From the NCBI GenBank assembly GCA_028714815.1, contig JAQTLR010000001.1, forward strand, positions 186,001 to 250,000: DNA of 64,000 bases. The letters are read 5' to 3'. Within the stretch, counting starts at the first letter, position 1. Every line of letters begins with the position of its first letter. This document shows, piece after piece, positions 31,115-41,327 of the stretch. Position numbers and translations under genes: made by a program. Source of the stretch: Candidatus Altimarinota bacterium (lineage in GTDB: Bacteria > Patescibacteriota > Gracilibacteria > BD1-5 > UBA2023). Under the pieces are notes generated by a model. It was not told where the DNA came from. It saw only the letters and a list, made by a program, of their open reading frames with translations, and did not search any database.

Positions 31115-31663
31115 ATGGCTTGATTGTATATTATTCGCCACTTCCGTACTAGTTGGAATGACCAATGACTTTGTCAGTGATGGAAATCATGAAGAATTTA
31201 TAAGGATAATATAAGATCACCCAAAGACCTAGTTTATTTAAATGAAATAGATATTTTAATTTCATCTGATCTTCATAGGGCTAAAAAAACAGCCATTTTT
31301 ACAAAACAATGTATCTGATATAAAAATCGAATCAAATACATGAATGAATTCAGGGAGTTAAATTTCTGATATTTCGAAGGGAAAAGGGCGGAATTGATAA
31401 GAAATCTACAACCAGAAATCTATGATGAAAACGATTTCTTTAGATATGATATCAAATTATTGTGAGGCGAATCTATACTGGATTTAAAGAAAAGAGTTGA
31501 GTCTTGATTAAAGAAACTATGTAGTGTAAATAAAAATATTTTACTCATTACCCATGGTAGTGTGATACATATGATTTATTCAATTCTTTGAAATATAGAT
31601 TATAACCAGTCATATTCGGGTATAGATATTGATTTTGATAAAGTACATTATTTCAAGTTATAA
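31115..31663 (+). CDS. Histidine phosphatase family protein
   Basis: This 182-residue protein has the histidine-phosphatase motif YIIRHFRTSWNDQG (R8-H9, then T-x-W-N), the second region ISSDLHRAKKTAIFT, FRELNFGYFEG and the late histidine LLITHGSVIH. It is a phosphomonoesterase of the phosphoglycerate-mutase superfamily. It ends the island operon 12 nt after the deacetylase gene. In mycothiol synthesis a phosphatase must remove phosphate from GlcNAc-inositol phosphate; this gene is a candidate for that step by context only. Confidence 0.87.
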
Positions 31664-32021
31664 TGGACTAGAAAATTCAGACAAAAGATGAATAAGCTCG
31701 ATTTTTTGAAGATTTCTTGCTAGATACTTTTGTGTTAAGATAATCATGTTAAAATAATCATTTGTATTTCTCCTCTATTCTCATAAAATTCTTATTTATA
31801 ATAGTCTGGAAAACTTAGATAAAAGATTTAACTATGATAAGTCTTGAATTGATAATGCTAAGAACCGGGTAAAAACTCCGTTTATTATTCAAAAAAACCT
31901 CCTAAAAACCATTAAAAAATGGTAAAAAAGAACGTTTTTGTAGAAAGACCAGTTTCTGGCTTTCCCTTTAAATACAGCAAATCAAGGGGAGGTAAAAATA
32001 TATTGCGGTCTTTTTAATGAG

Positions 32022-32033
32022 TCCAAGTATATT
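32022..32033 (+). repeat. Right copy of 12-nt direct repeat flanking the island
   Basis: TCCAAGTATATT matches 23299-23310 exactly and, as there, is followed within a few bases by a terminator-like hairpin. Confidence 0.5.
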
Positions 32034-32061
32034 AAAACACTCCTCATTATGGGGAGTTTTT
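32034..32061 (+). terminator. Terminator at the right end of the island
   Basis: AAAACACTCC and GGGGAGTTTTT form a stem with a T run. Confidence 0.7.
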
Positions 32062-32185
32062 GTTTTATATAAGCTGTTTCTGGCAGTTCGACTCCGGGAG
32101 GTGGAGGATAATATCTTGATTATATTTTACATATAAATATACTCGGGCAAGAAATATCAAGGATTACTTATAAATTTATCATCGA

Positions 32186-32863
32186 ATGTCTCTATTCTCT
32201 ATTCTCAAAAAAATTGCAAATAATGAAGGGTTTCAAACTTTGATATTGTTTGTCATTATTCTCAATGCCCTGTTTCTCTGATTAGAAACATATCCTCTGG
32301 TTATGGAGCAATATTCTTCGGTTATTGTCCCGGTACTTGTCTGGTCGCAGATGCTTTTTGTCATCGAAATAATCATACGGATCTTGGCATACGGACCGAG
32401 AAATTATAAGAATTTCTTTTGAGATTTTTGGAATAAATTCGATTTTACCATAGTGTTATTGTCGTTCTTACCGGAAGTGGGCTGATTTATTATGGTTGCG
32501 CGAGTTTTTCGAGTGCTGAGAATATTGAGGATATTTTCCATTTCCGATATCATAAGAAATTATTTCAACACCCTCAGAGCTACATGAAGCCTCGTTCTTG
32601 TCTTGGGATGTATTTATCTGGTACTCACCTATACGCTCAGTATTATCTGATTTTATAGTTTTTGAGAAATAGATAGCATACATTGGGGAACCTTGCACAA
32701 TGCTTTCATTTCAATAGTATTTATGAGTTTGTTTCAAGATGTATGAGAAATATTTGGGGATATCCTAAAAGTCTATCCAGTGGCTATATTTTTTGTTATT
32801 CTCTTCTATCTTTTAGAATGTACCATGATAGTGAAATTCTTTACAAGTAATTCAAAAAAATAA
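32186..32863 (+). CDS. Voltage-gated-type cation channel, single domain
   Basis: This is a 225-residue ion transport family protein with six expected membrane segments. S1 is TLILFVIILNALFLGLETY; S2-S3 includes FVIEIIIRILAYG and FDFTIVLLSFLP. The S4 voltage sensor has a regular arginine ladder (ARVFRVLRILRIF). S5 is SLVLVLGCIYLVLTY, and a pore helix (HWGTLHNAFISIVFMSLFQD) precedes S6. This matches NaChBac-like tetrameric channels, but the selectivity filter does not match a sodium or calcium consensus I know. The gene overlaps the next one by one base. Confidence 0.82.
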
Positions 32864-33336
32864 TGGATGCTCCTCTTATAAAAAATAAATTTTCGCTTGT
32901 TATTGCGGGAATTTTAACGATTCCTCTTCTCTATTTTATCGCGGATCGCATACAACTTTTGCATGTAGGAGTTCATGTAGATGGAGTGGTGGAAGAAGTG
33001 ACAGCACATAACGATAGATGTAGTAGACGAAGCGGTAAACATACAACCTACTACGATTGTACTAAATATAATGCTATCATAGGTTTCAATACCCTTCCTC
33101 CGCCTATCCATAGTACATTTGAACTTTCTTGATGAAGTGAGTCATGACACAATCAGCCGGTTACCTATTCTAGTCGACAAAAATGAGATCTCACAAAAGT
33201 GATCTATGATCCGAAAAAAATTTCTCGAGTATATGAGGATACTTTGTGGGGAATTTGGTGAGTTCCTATTATGAATCTTGTCATGCAACTTTCGTTTTTT
33301 GGTTGAGCTTTTTCCGAAGAAAAGAAAAAATATTAA
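32863..33336 (+). CDS. DUF3592-like membrane protein
   Basis: This 157-residue protein has an N-terminal membrane helix (FSLVIAGILTIPLLYFIAD), an extracytoplasmic beta-rich part (GVVEEVTAHND, then SGKHTTYYDCTKYNAIIGF and KVIYDPKKISRVYE) and a second hydrophobic stretch near the C-terminus (PIMNLVMQLSFF). The Y-x-P-type V/IYDP ending and the paired helices resemble DUF3592. Two extracytoplasmic cysteines may pair. It overlaps the channel stop codon, so it may be its accessory protein; that link is inference. Confidence 0.55.
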
Positions 33337-33493
33337 ACGTTTGTGGATTTTCAGATTCCCAGCTTTCCCTTATAACAAAAACTAAAGAATATACCATCAC
33401 TCTCAAATCCTGACAATATATTCGAGATATTGATTTTGAGAATAAATTCACAAAGGGAAGAGATAAATAGTTTATACTATCAATAATATACCC

Positions 33494-33979
33494 ATGAAAA
33501 TCATTAAATTCCTCAAATCCCAAAAATTCAGGAATATAGTCCTATATACACTCTTATGAATATTCACTCTCTACGTTTGAGTATTCATATATAGTATTAT
33601 TTTTGAGCGGGATAAACTCGTTATAGATAGATATAATTTTGAACAATTGGAAAATACTAAACCAATATTAGCGTCAATTAAAAAAACCAATGAATGGGTT
33701 TTCTCATTAAAAGAATTCAATAAAAAGTATCATACTAGTCTTAAACCAATAAATAAGTGTTATTTTGTAAGAAATTTTAATGGGGATTATCCATATATAT
33801 TCTGATTTCAGCTTGAATCACTAATTTATAAATTCCTATATTTCTGAAAAAATTATGCGTATCCTAAATATGCCCTGCCTTATTCCAGTTTTTGTATATG
33901 ATGACCTGGATGATGATGTTATGATTGATCGAAGGAATTATTTAAATTAACTATTGATAAACCATGTAAAGAGGATTAA
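33494..33979 (+). CDS. Membrane-anchored hypothetical protein with Cys/Gly-rich end
   Basis: This 161-residue protein has one N-terminal helix (IVLYTLLGIFTLYVGVFIYSI) and an extracytoplasmic domain containing FVRNFNGDYPYIFGFQLES. The C-terminus is rich in Gly and Cys (FCIGGPGGGCYDGSKEL), where most glycines are TGA. The general layout is pilin-like, but the N-terminal residue pattern is not a type IV pilin signature. Confidence 0.6.
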
Positions 33980-34189
33980 TTATAAATCATAATATAATGG
34001 TCCAAAAAATCTGGACAAAAAAATCATATAGATTAAGCTAAGAGAAAATATTAAATTCAATTATTCCGATTAATCAATAAGAGATTCTCTCTAAAATAAT
34101 CATTTACATTTTTCTTCTACTCTCTCAATATTCTTCACAAAAATTCGAATATTGCTACGCGTTAAAACCTATAAGTATACTAAACAATA

Positions 34190-34218
34190 AAACTCCTCAA
34201 TAATGGGGGAGTTTTTTA
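34190..34218 (+). terminator. Terminator after membrane protein genes
   Basis: AAAACTCC and GGGGAGTTTTTT pair around a short loop. It resembles the hairpin at 32034-32061, and both follow a related AAGTATA(T/C)T stretch. Confidence 0.75.
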
Positions 34219-34314
34219 ATTCCATAAACCACTTCCTCTAAATTTTGCACTTCGATTTGTATGACGGCAGGATATACTATGGGGATTGCTTAAAATGGAG
34301 GAGAAGGTAAAAAA

Positions 34315-34342
34315 ACAGACGCAGTTTAATTACTGCGTCTGT
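34315..34342 (-). terminator. Terminator after chemoreceptor gene
   Basis: ACAGACGCAG and CTGCGTCTGT form a perfect 10-bp stem; on the minus strand a T run follows. The rest of 33980-34374 contains no gene. Confidence 0.8.
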
Positions 34343-34374
34343 GATTGGTTTATCCGTCCTCCTTTTAGTACGGA

Positions 34375-35979
34375 TTATGTTTTGAATCGCATTACAATAC
34401 TCGTCATATCTGTTGCATACGTGGCGACCATATGAGCTTTTTCAGTAAAATGCTTAGTAGTTGCTGAAGTCTCCTCAGTCATCTGCGCTATGTGCTCGAT
34501 ATCCCGAGCAACACTACTGGTAGCAGCACTATGTTCGTCGGCAGAAGTTCTCACTTCTTGACTTGCTATTAAAAAAGCATTTGAGGCTTTCATGATAGCA
34601 GTAAGAGATGATTTTGCACCCTTCGCCTCATTTCGAGCCTCATCCATACCTTTTCTTGCTTTTTCATTGCCCTGAGAAACATCAGTCACGCTCTCGCTAA
34701 TTTCAGAGATAAGCGCGCTGATATCACTCGTGGACTGCGTGGTTTTTTCTGCCAATTTCCGTACTTCGTCGGCTACAACTGCAAAACCACGCCCTTGTTC
34801 ACCAGCACGGGCCGCTTCGATGGCCGCATTTAGTGCGAGAAGATTCGTTTGATCTGCAATCTCCTTGATTACTCGGACGATACCTCCAATCTGATTGGAT
34901 TTATCGGAAAGAGAGTTTACATGCCCACCCGATTCGGTAATAATACCGTCTAGAATGTTTATGGCACTAATAACTCTCTCGACCGAAGTATCACCAGAAT
35001 GGACGAGCTGGACACTTTCCCTTGCATTTTGGTCAAGATGTTCTGCTTGTCCACCCATTGCTTCTCCTGATACCGAGAGTTCTTCGACCGATGCTGCTAT
35101 CCGACTAGTCGCATCTGCTTGAGAATCTACTACTTCCCCCAATTCTTTAGCAGAATGAGAAACTTCTTTTGACAAACCCCCGAGGTTTTGTGCGCCACCG
35201 ATGATTTCTCGGAAAGCGTCTCGGAGTGATTGAGTCATCTCATTCAAGGAGTGTCCCATGGAAGCAATCTCATTACGTCCATTCGAATCAAATACCACCG
35301 TAAGATCCTGATTTTTTAAATAGGCAATTTTCGATTCTATCTCACGGAGGGATTGGGTAATTCCTTTTGCTATGAACCAGAGACTTATGATCGCGATGAA
35401 TGATATTATCCCCATCAACCCTTGAACGATAATAACCTGAGTTTCCAGGTTTTTCTTCCTTATCTCAGCTTCGTGGTGGGCATGTTCTGTCATTTTTATC
35501 GGAATATTCTGAACCTCATGAATAATGACTTTCGCGACAGTGCCCAAAGTACGATTTGCCTCGGCAGTACTTGTATACTGTCCATCAATGGAATCATTCA
35601 GCACTCTTCTTGCAATGATTTTATATTGCTCAAGTTCCCCTTTTAGTTTGGTTATATCTTCTGAATAACGAGGAGTTTCTGTTTCTATTTGATGATAAAT
35701 CACTTCTGTATCAGCAAGCGATTTTTCCCATTTCTGCAGGTACTCTTTTTGTTTTTTGGAGTCTCCCATATTAATGAGAATATCTTTTTCTCCTCTCCGG
35801 ACTTCAAGGGTGAGTTTTTGGAGTATTTCACCGAGTTTTTCCGCGAGTAGATCACGAGCGATCATTGATTCAAAGCTCGTAATCGTCGTATGAAGTGATA
35901 CTATTGCTGTTATGGATACAACAGAAAGTAACACTCCAATAAAAACAAGGCGCTGGAATATGGTAATATTTCGAAGCAT
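34375..35979 (-). CDS. Methyl-accepting chemotaxis protein
   Basis: This is a 534-residue chemoreceptor. It has an N-terminal helix ([19 protein letters not shown]), a periplasmic four-helix-type sensor (~30-185), a second helix ([20 protein letters not shown]), a HAMP domain (~210-265) and a signalling coiled coil with the hairpin tip [20 protein letters not shown]. No TGA codon is used, and a strong Shine-Dalgarno (AAAGGAG) lies 7 nt before the start, unlike most genes here. Both features suggest acquisition from a standard-code bacterium. No cheA or cheW is in the window. Confidence 0.95.
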   Translation of the reverse strand: MLRNITIFQRLVFIGVLLSVVSITAIVSLHTTITSFESMIARDLLAEKLGEILQKLTLEVRRGEKDILINMGDSKKQKEYLQKWEKSLADTEVIYHQIETETPRYSEDITKLKGELEQYKIIARRVLNDSIDGQYTSTAEANRTLGTVAKVIIHEVQNIPIKMTEHAHHEAEIRKKNLETQVIIVQGLMGIISFIAIISLWFIAKGITQSLREIESKIAYLKNQDLTVVFDSNGRNEIASMGHSLNEMTQSLRDAFREIIGGAQNLGGLSKEVSHSAKELGEVVDSQADATSRIAASVEELSVSGEAMGGQAEHLDQNARESVQLVHSGDTSVERVISAINILDGIITESGGHVNSLSDKSNQIGGIVRVIKEIADQTNLLALNAAIEAARAGEQGRGFAVVADEVRKLAEKTTQSTSDISALISEISESVTDVSQGNEKARKGMDEARNEAKGAKSSLTAIMKASNAFLIASQEVRTSADEHSAATSSVARDIEHIAQMTEETSATTKHFTEKAHMVATYATDMTSIVMRFKT

Positions 35980-36088
35980 GATGTATCTCCTTTTTTATTC
36001 AAATGGATATACCATTAAAGAACTTTTGCCACGTTGCATAATAGGGGGTAGATGAAAAAAGTCAATAAATAAAAAATTGAAGGTGTTA

Positions 36089-36310
36089 ATGGGAGAATAT
36101 ACGCCTAATTGTATACCAAAACATTCATGACTCGTTCATCTTTATGGAATCATAAAAAAGCCGTATGAAAATAGTTTTTTCGAAACACACGATCCGAAAA
36201 AGAGCTTGGAGCAAAGCTGACTAAGGACGATTTTCTTGTGATTCGGAAATGATATGAAAAATGAATCTATGAAAGCATTAAATGAGAATTGCTTCCAAGA
36301 ATATCGATAG
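36089..36310 (+). CDS. Small protein, 73 residues, uncertain
   Basis: The open frame with three TGA glycines reads MGEYTPNCIPKHSGLVHLYG then THDPKKSLEQSGLRTIFLGF to CFQEYR. The TGA positions fall in plausible turns. It converges on the M23 peptidase gene with a 3-nt gap. No family recognised; it could be chance. Confidence 0.4.
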
Positions 36311-36313
36311 ATT

Positions 36314-36994
36314 CTACCGTTCAAAATACTGAAGCGGATCGATCCATCCTGATAGTTCAGTCGGTGTAGCGACATATCCTCGTATATCTATCTCAGATCA
36401 TCGATGGATAGCGAGATGTAGATGCTTGCGTTCCCCATCTGTCTCGTGACTGAAGCCTTTACCGAGAATCCCTATCTGCTCCCCAGATTGAATTATTGCT
36501 TGAATGGGAGTTCTAATGCTTTCAAATTTTAGATGACCATATATGAGCGTTACTGTTTGTTTCTTTAGTTGACACTGTTGCACTGCAACACCACCATATC
36601 CAGTGCCCCATTTCTTTAGCATGAGTGGTCCGGTACATATGGACCGTATCACTATATCCTCATTTTGTTCCGAGGGGAAGGTTTCGAAATCGACTCCAGT
36701 ATGATATCCAGTAAATCGCTCCGGGAAAATGGGCGAATGACCGGGCGAAACATGGAGTCAGAATGTCTTTTTCGTGACACGACTCAGTGCCTGATCTATG
36801 GGAAAAGTTATTTCTCAGGAAGAGGAAGTTGCTGGTTTATCCGAAATAAAACCGGTGTTGTCTCTGGGTACCGGGACCGATACTGGAGGTTGATTATCCA
36901 GAGCAGGAGGGTTGGATGTACAACTTGCTTCCAATAAGGAAAAGCTTAATAGGATGAGAAGCATGAAAAACCAGTATTTTTGGTATTCGTTCAT
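36314..36994 (-). CDS. M23-family (LytM-like) metallopeptidase, exported
   Basis: This 226-residue protein is rebuilt through TGA codons. The N-terminal signal/anchor is WFFMLLILLSFSLLEASC; the Cys may be lipidated but the lipobox is poor. A Pro-rich linker follows. The peptidase domain has the zinc motif HTGVDFET, a later TLIYGHLKF and HLHLAIHR. M23 enzymes cut peptidoglycan cross-links. The usual HxxxD, GH and HxH elements are all present, so activity is likely. One key Gly after HLHLAIHR is TGA (36398). Confidence 0.88.
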
Positions 36995-37066
36995 ATATAA
37001 GTGATATATAAGAATTTATAAAATACCGAGTATTATACACGTTCTGTCGTGAAAGTAAAAATCTTT

Positions 37067-37094
37067 TTGACAAGGGAAGATTATTGGATACCAT
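37067..37094 (+). promoter_or_regulatory. Promoter upstream of pterin dehydratase
   Basis: TTGACA, 16 nt and TACCAT. The surrounding sequence is very similar to that at 39788 (CTTTTTGACAAGG both times). Confidence 0.6.
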
Positions 37095-37157
37095 GATACG
37101 TTTCTCATTCCTAATGTATAGAAAAGGAAAAACAAGAATCTATTTGTTTTTAACATC

Positions 37158-37469
37158 ATGATTCACAATACTATTATGCCAGATCAAGATAATGCCAGAC
37201 CCCTTGCCAAAAAAGAGTGGAGTCCTTTATTACAGGAACTCGCTGGTTGGAAAGTGTTGAATGGAAAGCGGCTTAGGAAAGAATGGGCTTTCGAGAGCTT
37301 TCTGGAGGCAATTGCATTCATAGATAGGGTTGCCTGACTTGCAGAAGAGGAATGACACCATCCGGATATTTTTCTTTATAACTATAGATACGTACAGATT
37401 ACCCTCTCTACACACGCAATCGATGGGCTTTCGAAGAAGGATTTTATTCTTGCAACAAAAATTGATTAA
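37158..37469 (+). CDS. phhB: Pterin-4a-carbinolamine dehydratase
   Basis: This 103-residue protein has the PCD fold features: GWKVLNGKRLRKEWAFESF, AIAFIDRVAGLAEEEGHHPD (catalytic HH) and VQITLSTHAIDGLSKKD. Two glycines (AG and EG of AGLAEEEG) are TGA codons. PCD recycles the pterin cofactor of aromatic amino acid hydroxylases, or acts in molybdopterin and other pterin roles; no partner is nearby. A second in-frame ATG at 37173 is an alternative start. Confidence 0.9.
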
Positions 37470-37574
37470 ATTTCAGAACTCATTTTTTTCAGGTTAGAAA
37501 ACTTGATTTTAGGATATAAAAGATTACAATTTCAGGTTTATTTGCAAATCACTTTATCCTATAATTTTACCTAT

Positions 37575-38390
37575 ATGAAAAATCTTCGCCCCAAAGAGAT
37601 ATCTCGTGCAATTCATTCAATGTCTCTGTTTATTCCATTATTTGCTGTATTCCTTCTTGCGGGATGTACCTATACAAACAATAGAGTTCAGAGTCCTCCA
37701 TCAAGCACGGGTATGCCGATAGGCTCTGAAAAAGCGGTTGAAAATCTTCAGATTGCCGATGTGATGCCGACAGATAATCCTACATTGGGCAAGATTTTTA
37801 CTGATTGAAAGGGGATGAGCCTCTATGTATTCAGCAAAGATACGAAAGGTGTAAGTAATTGTTATGACGTTTGTGCAACAAATTGGCCTCCATTGATCAT
37901 AAACGGAGCACCTAAAATAGACATTGCCCTTATTTCCAGTAAATTCTCTACCATAACGAGAACCGATGGAAGGAAACAGATAGCATTTGAAGGTTCCCCG
38001 CTGTATTATTTCATCAATGATAATGTCCCTTGAGATACCAATGGACAAGGTGTACAGTGACTCTGGTCAGTATATAAGGTTGGAAGCGATGATCTCAATG
38101 CTACGCCATCAACATCTGCAAATACCCAAAGCAGCACATTTATGGTCAATATCTCCAACTTCTCGTTTAATCCGGTCGATGTAGAAATCCGATCATGAGA
38201 TGCGGTAAAATGGACGAACCGTGATTCGGTTGCCCATCAGATAGACTTTACCGTCTGATGAACCGAAATAAAAAGCGATATATTGAATAGCGGAGATACG
38301 TTCCGCCATACATTCAGTAATCCATGAACGGTAAAGTACCGATGCCTTATCCATCCAACGATGCAATGAGCGGTTATCGTCAGCCGGTAA
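37575..38390 (+). CDS. Lipoprotein with COG4315-type repeats and a C-terminal cupredoxin domain
   Basis: This 271-residue protein has a lipobox (FAVFLLAGC) for membrane anchoring. The middle part has GMSLYVFSKDTKGVSNCYDV and WPPLI, typical of the secreted COG4315 repeat. The C-terminal ~90 residues are plastocyanin-like (NISNFSFNPVDVEI, DAVKWTNRDSVAHQIDF, VKYRCLIHPTMQGAVIVS). The His, Cys, His and Met ligands of a type 1 copper site are all visible (H of AHQ, then C-x2-H-x2-M). It could carry electrons or buffer copper at the cell surface. TGA glycines run through both domains. Confidence 0.85.
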
Positions 38391-38434
38391 TAAAACAAGA
38401 AAAGATTTTAGTGTTCATATATTTAATTGTATGC

Positions 38435-39649
38435 TAAAACGTTCACGATCAATTCATCTTCATAAAATCAACAATATGCTGAGGTGAAATAGTGTTTGTA
38501 TACCCGGATCGCATAATCCACATCGCGTACTTTGCTTTTCTCCTCCAGGAGTTTCCGTATCTCTTTCTCGTTTTTGCAAAAAGCAGTAAACCAGCATTCA
38601 AGTGTTTTCGGATAGGATTTCTGGGGGAGTTCGTTCACGTCGACATATCCGAAATGCCTGCCGAAAATCTCCAGATTCTTTTTCAGTTGCGGGATTCCTC
38701 CGCCCGGGAATATATATTTCGATAGGAACGGGTCGACTATACGTTCCTCCTTGCTTGGATGGAATATGGAATGGATCAGGGCTTTTCCCTCTTTATTCAA
38801 GGAAGCGGACACCTTTGTATAGAGATCCTCATAATCGGTTATATGTTCCATTACTCCGACACTGGTGATATAATCATACGTTCACTCCATATCGTGGATA
38901 TTTTTCACCTCGACACTGACCAGATCCTCCAATCATCTTTTCTGTATCTCTCTGTTTACGTAGTCTGCTTGCGCAACGGATAGTGTCAGTCATTTGCAGC
39001 GTATGGAATAGGTTTCCGCCATATAGAACATCATCCCTCACCAGCCACAACCGAGATCCAAAAGGGTCTTTCCTTCAGATTTCTTGAATATTCCCAATCT
39101 TTTGGCATAGAATTCGAGCTTGTTCACTTGAGCTTCTTCCAGGGTCTTGGTGAGTCTGTCCCACTTTCCGCAACTGTACTGTATATACCGGGCATTGAGC
39201 CAGATGAGGTAAAATGTATTGGAGTCCTCTATATTATCGAACCAATCGCTCAAGCTATAATGACTGTTGATATCCGCTTCATGGGTTCAATTCGTGAAGA
39301 ACATGTCCATAGAACGAGGTGCTCTCATGATCCTGATGATATCGAGGAAACTCAATTTCCATATAAGTTTCTTGTTGAATGCTATCCGTACGAAGATGAA
39401 TATGAATTGTTTGTATTCCTGATCTTTCGCTTCTATGTTTCACTCGCAGTAGGATTCCCCGAGTCCTATCGATCATTCGGAAAAAATCCTTTTAAAGACC
39501 GTTTCCGTATTATGCATCTTTACCATAATGGTTTCATCGCCATTTCCTATGAGTTCCTGTTCCTTTCCATCAAAAATGAAACGGAAAGAATGTTCGGTGT
39601 ATCGGGTTACATATACTTTGCATACGCGCAAAAAGATTTCTTTGTACAT
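38435..39649 (-). CDS. cfa: Cyclopropane-fatty-acyl-phospholipid synthase family protein
   Basis: This protein of about 404 residues modifies unsaturated acyl chains in membrane lipids using SAM. The N-terminal domain has IGLGESYCEGNIEAKD (family: GExYxxGxxE); the methyltransferase core has LLDLGCGWGGMMFYMA, then TSVGVMEHITDY and IFPGGGIPQL. It is read through about ten TGA glycines and is fragmented in the standard code. The start at 39649 gives the full family length. The C-terminal end after SAYC depends on read-through of TGA at 38468 and is less certain. Cyclopropane lipids may harden the envelope; the lipids themselves may come from a host. Confidence 0.88.
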
Positions 39650-39787
39650 AGGAAGAAAAGATAGGGGATATGGTTTGTATTATATATGAGAAACCGACTA
39701 TTATATCCGTATTCCTGATTTTATCAAAAAAATTTTTGGTTGCCTCTCATAGGATGTAAACCATAATGTATGAAAGCGAAAAACTTT

Positions 39788-39815
39788 TTGACAAGGAAAG
39801 GATAGTGGATAGAAT
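39788..39815 (+). promoter_or_regulatory. Promoter upstream of DUF1360 gene
   Basis: TTGACA, 16 nt and TAGAAT. The 39650-40000 stretch holds no other feature I can support. Confidence 0.6.
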
Positions 39816-40000
39816 TATAGGTTTTCATTTTTTAACGAAAAATGAGGAGATTTTACCCAATAACCGATCGAATCATGTTTAATTTCCCTCTCAATGCGGT
39901 ACATGTCCACCTCTTGCTCAACCATGCAACATCCGCATAAGACAGCAGTTCCTGATGTCACCAACAAAATACGTTAGGGTATTTCTTTATTTCATGGCTT

Positions 40001-40474
40001 ATGGAAAATCCATTTTTTAGGACCGCGGAAGATGTATGGAATGGGATTTTCACCCTTCTTTTCCTTGGTCTATTCTGAGTATTGGTCATTTGGCTCGTTC
40101 AGCAGTGACAGCTTCCACATAGGATTGATCCGTTCGATTTCGTGCTCCTGGCGCTTGCGGTATTCCGTCTTATCCGGCTCCTGACCTATGATAAGATCAC
40201 CAATTTTGTTCGTATATATTTCGGTTCCATAGACCACCCTCTTGGCAGAACTATCTTCGAACTCCTCATATGCCCCTGGTGCTCGGGAATCTGGTCGGCA
40301 CTTGCTATCATTTCCATTTTTACCGTTTTTTCGTTCGGATGGCTTTTTGTGCTCTTACTTGCAATCGCGGGGCTCGGTTCATTTCTCCAGGTTGTCATCA
40401 ATAGTGTTGCTCGGCATGCGGATAAATCGGTAATCGAAAAAGAGATATTGGAAGAAGGGAGGGAAAGGCAGTAA
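40001..40474 (+). CDS. DUF1360-family membrane protein
   Basis: This 157-residue protein has three to four hydrophobic segments (IFTLLFLGLFGVLVIWLV; FVLLALAVFRLIRLL; LAIISIFTVF). The DUF1360 signature is present: RLIRLLTYDKITNFVR, then LLICPWCSGIWSALA. Two TGA glycines lie in the first membrane segment, moving the start from 40142 to ATG 40001. Function of the family is unknown. Confidence 0.78.
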
Positions 40475-40625
40475 TTTTTACCCTATGTCGAGGTCCGCTT
40501 TTTTCGTGATACTTTTCCATCCGAGAAACTTTCAAAAATCAATGAAAAGTCCGGTTTTAAAATACCATTTACTATTCGTCATATTTCCATATACTGAAAA
40601 AACTTTTTATATATCACGAAAACAT

Positions 40626-41054
40626 ATGATCGCCAGTTCGGAAAGATACGCACGGAAATCCAAAGAATCGGCACTGAAGCCGATCCGTTCAACAGTGATG
40701 TTCCAGGGAAAATACAAAGAAGAATTACAGAAAACGATGGATGCGGTGGAAAGCGCTATCGAAAAAGAATCAGGAAAGCACTTCGTGGTAGATTCCATTC
40801 TCGGAGGAAATAATAACCTGAAGGTCAGGATAGATGACCCGGAACAGGGGGTGGAAAGGATTGTGAATTGCATGTTTCGGCACCACCATACGGATGAGCG
40901 ATACGGAAACGTACATATCGATCTTGTTACGACGGGACTCGGGATACGATCCAGATCGCATACTGTCGGAAAGTTCGGTATCTTGGAGAGGGAGACGATC
41001 AAAGAAAAGGTTCTGAGAGATTTGGTGACCTGTGTGAAGGGAACGGGATCATAG
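40626..41054 (+). CDS. Hypothetical protein
   Basis: This 142-residue soluble protein has no recognised domain. It has a basic N-terminus (SSERYARKSKESALKPIR), a helical region (YKEELQKTMDAVESAIEKES) and a beta-rich part with MFRHHHTDERYGNVHIDLV. The start at 40626 was preferred over upstream codons of the same frame because it avoids an odd leader. It ends at a terminator. Confidence 0.55.
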   Translation: MIASSERYARKSKESALKPIRSTVMFQGKYKEELQKTMDAVESAIEKESGKHFVVDSILGGNNNLKVRIDDPEQGVERIVNCMFRHHHTDERYGNVHIDLVTTGLGIRSRSHTVGKFGILERETIKEKVLRDLVTCVKGTGS

Positions 41055-41071
41055 AAAGAAGGATATGGAAG

Positions 41072-41117
41072 AACTCCCGTATTTCGCATTCTTGTAGCTT
41101 GCGATACGGGAGTTTTT
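41072..41117 (+). terminator. Terminator after hypothetical gene
   Basis: AACTCCCGTAT and ATACGGGAGTT pair across a 24-nt loop with T5. The stretch 41118-41327 shows no gene. Confidence 0.65.
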
Positions 41118-41327
41118 CGTATTGGACTTTAGTCGATATGGTTGTAAAATATTGCTTTTTTTCATGAAATGATTATAGTCTTCCGCAAAAAGGCCATACC
41201 TCCTTTTTCGGGATGATCCTATTGAGAATCGCAGGCTCTCCATCCTTTTTGATAAAGATACTCTCGCCCCATCAAAGTAAGCGGATTTCTTGATACAATT
41301 GATTTTTTATAACCAAAATATTCCAGA

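Larger units (their letters stand above)
31664..32185. repeat. Gene-free region with degenerate repeats and hairpins
   Basis: No coding frame seen. It holds a TGGACTAGAAAATTCAGACA-like segment, repeated in altered form near 31800 and 33995, and AAAATAATCATTTGTATTTC (31751), again near 34092. A folded stretch at 31900-31995 contains GAAAG-A-CCAG-TTT-CTGG-CTTTC and a CCTCC/GGAGG closing stem. Near 32089 is a piece resembling a tRNA T arm (AGTTCGACTCCGGG). Confidence 0.45.
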
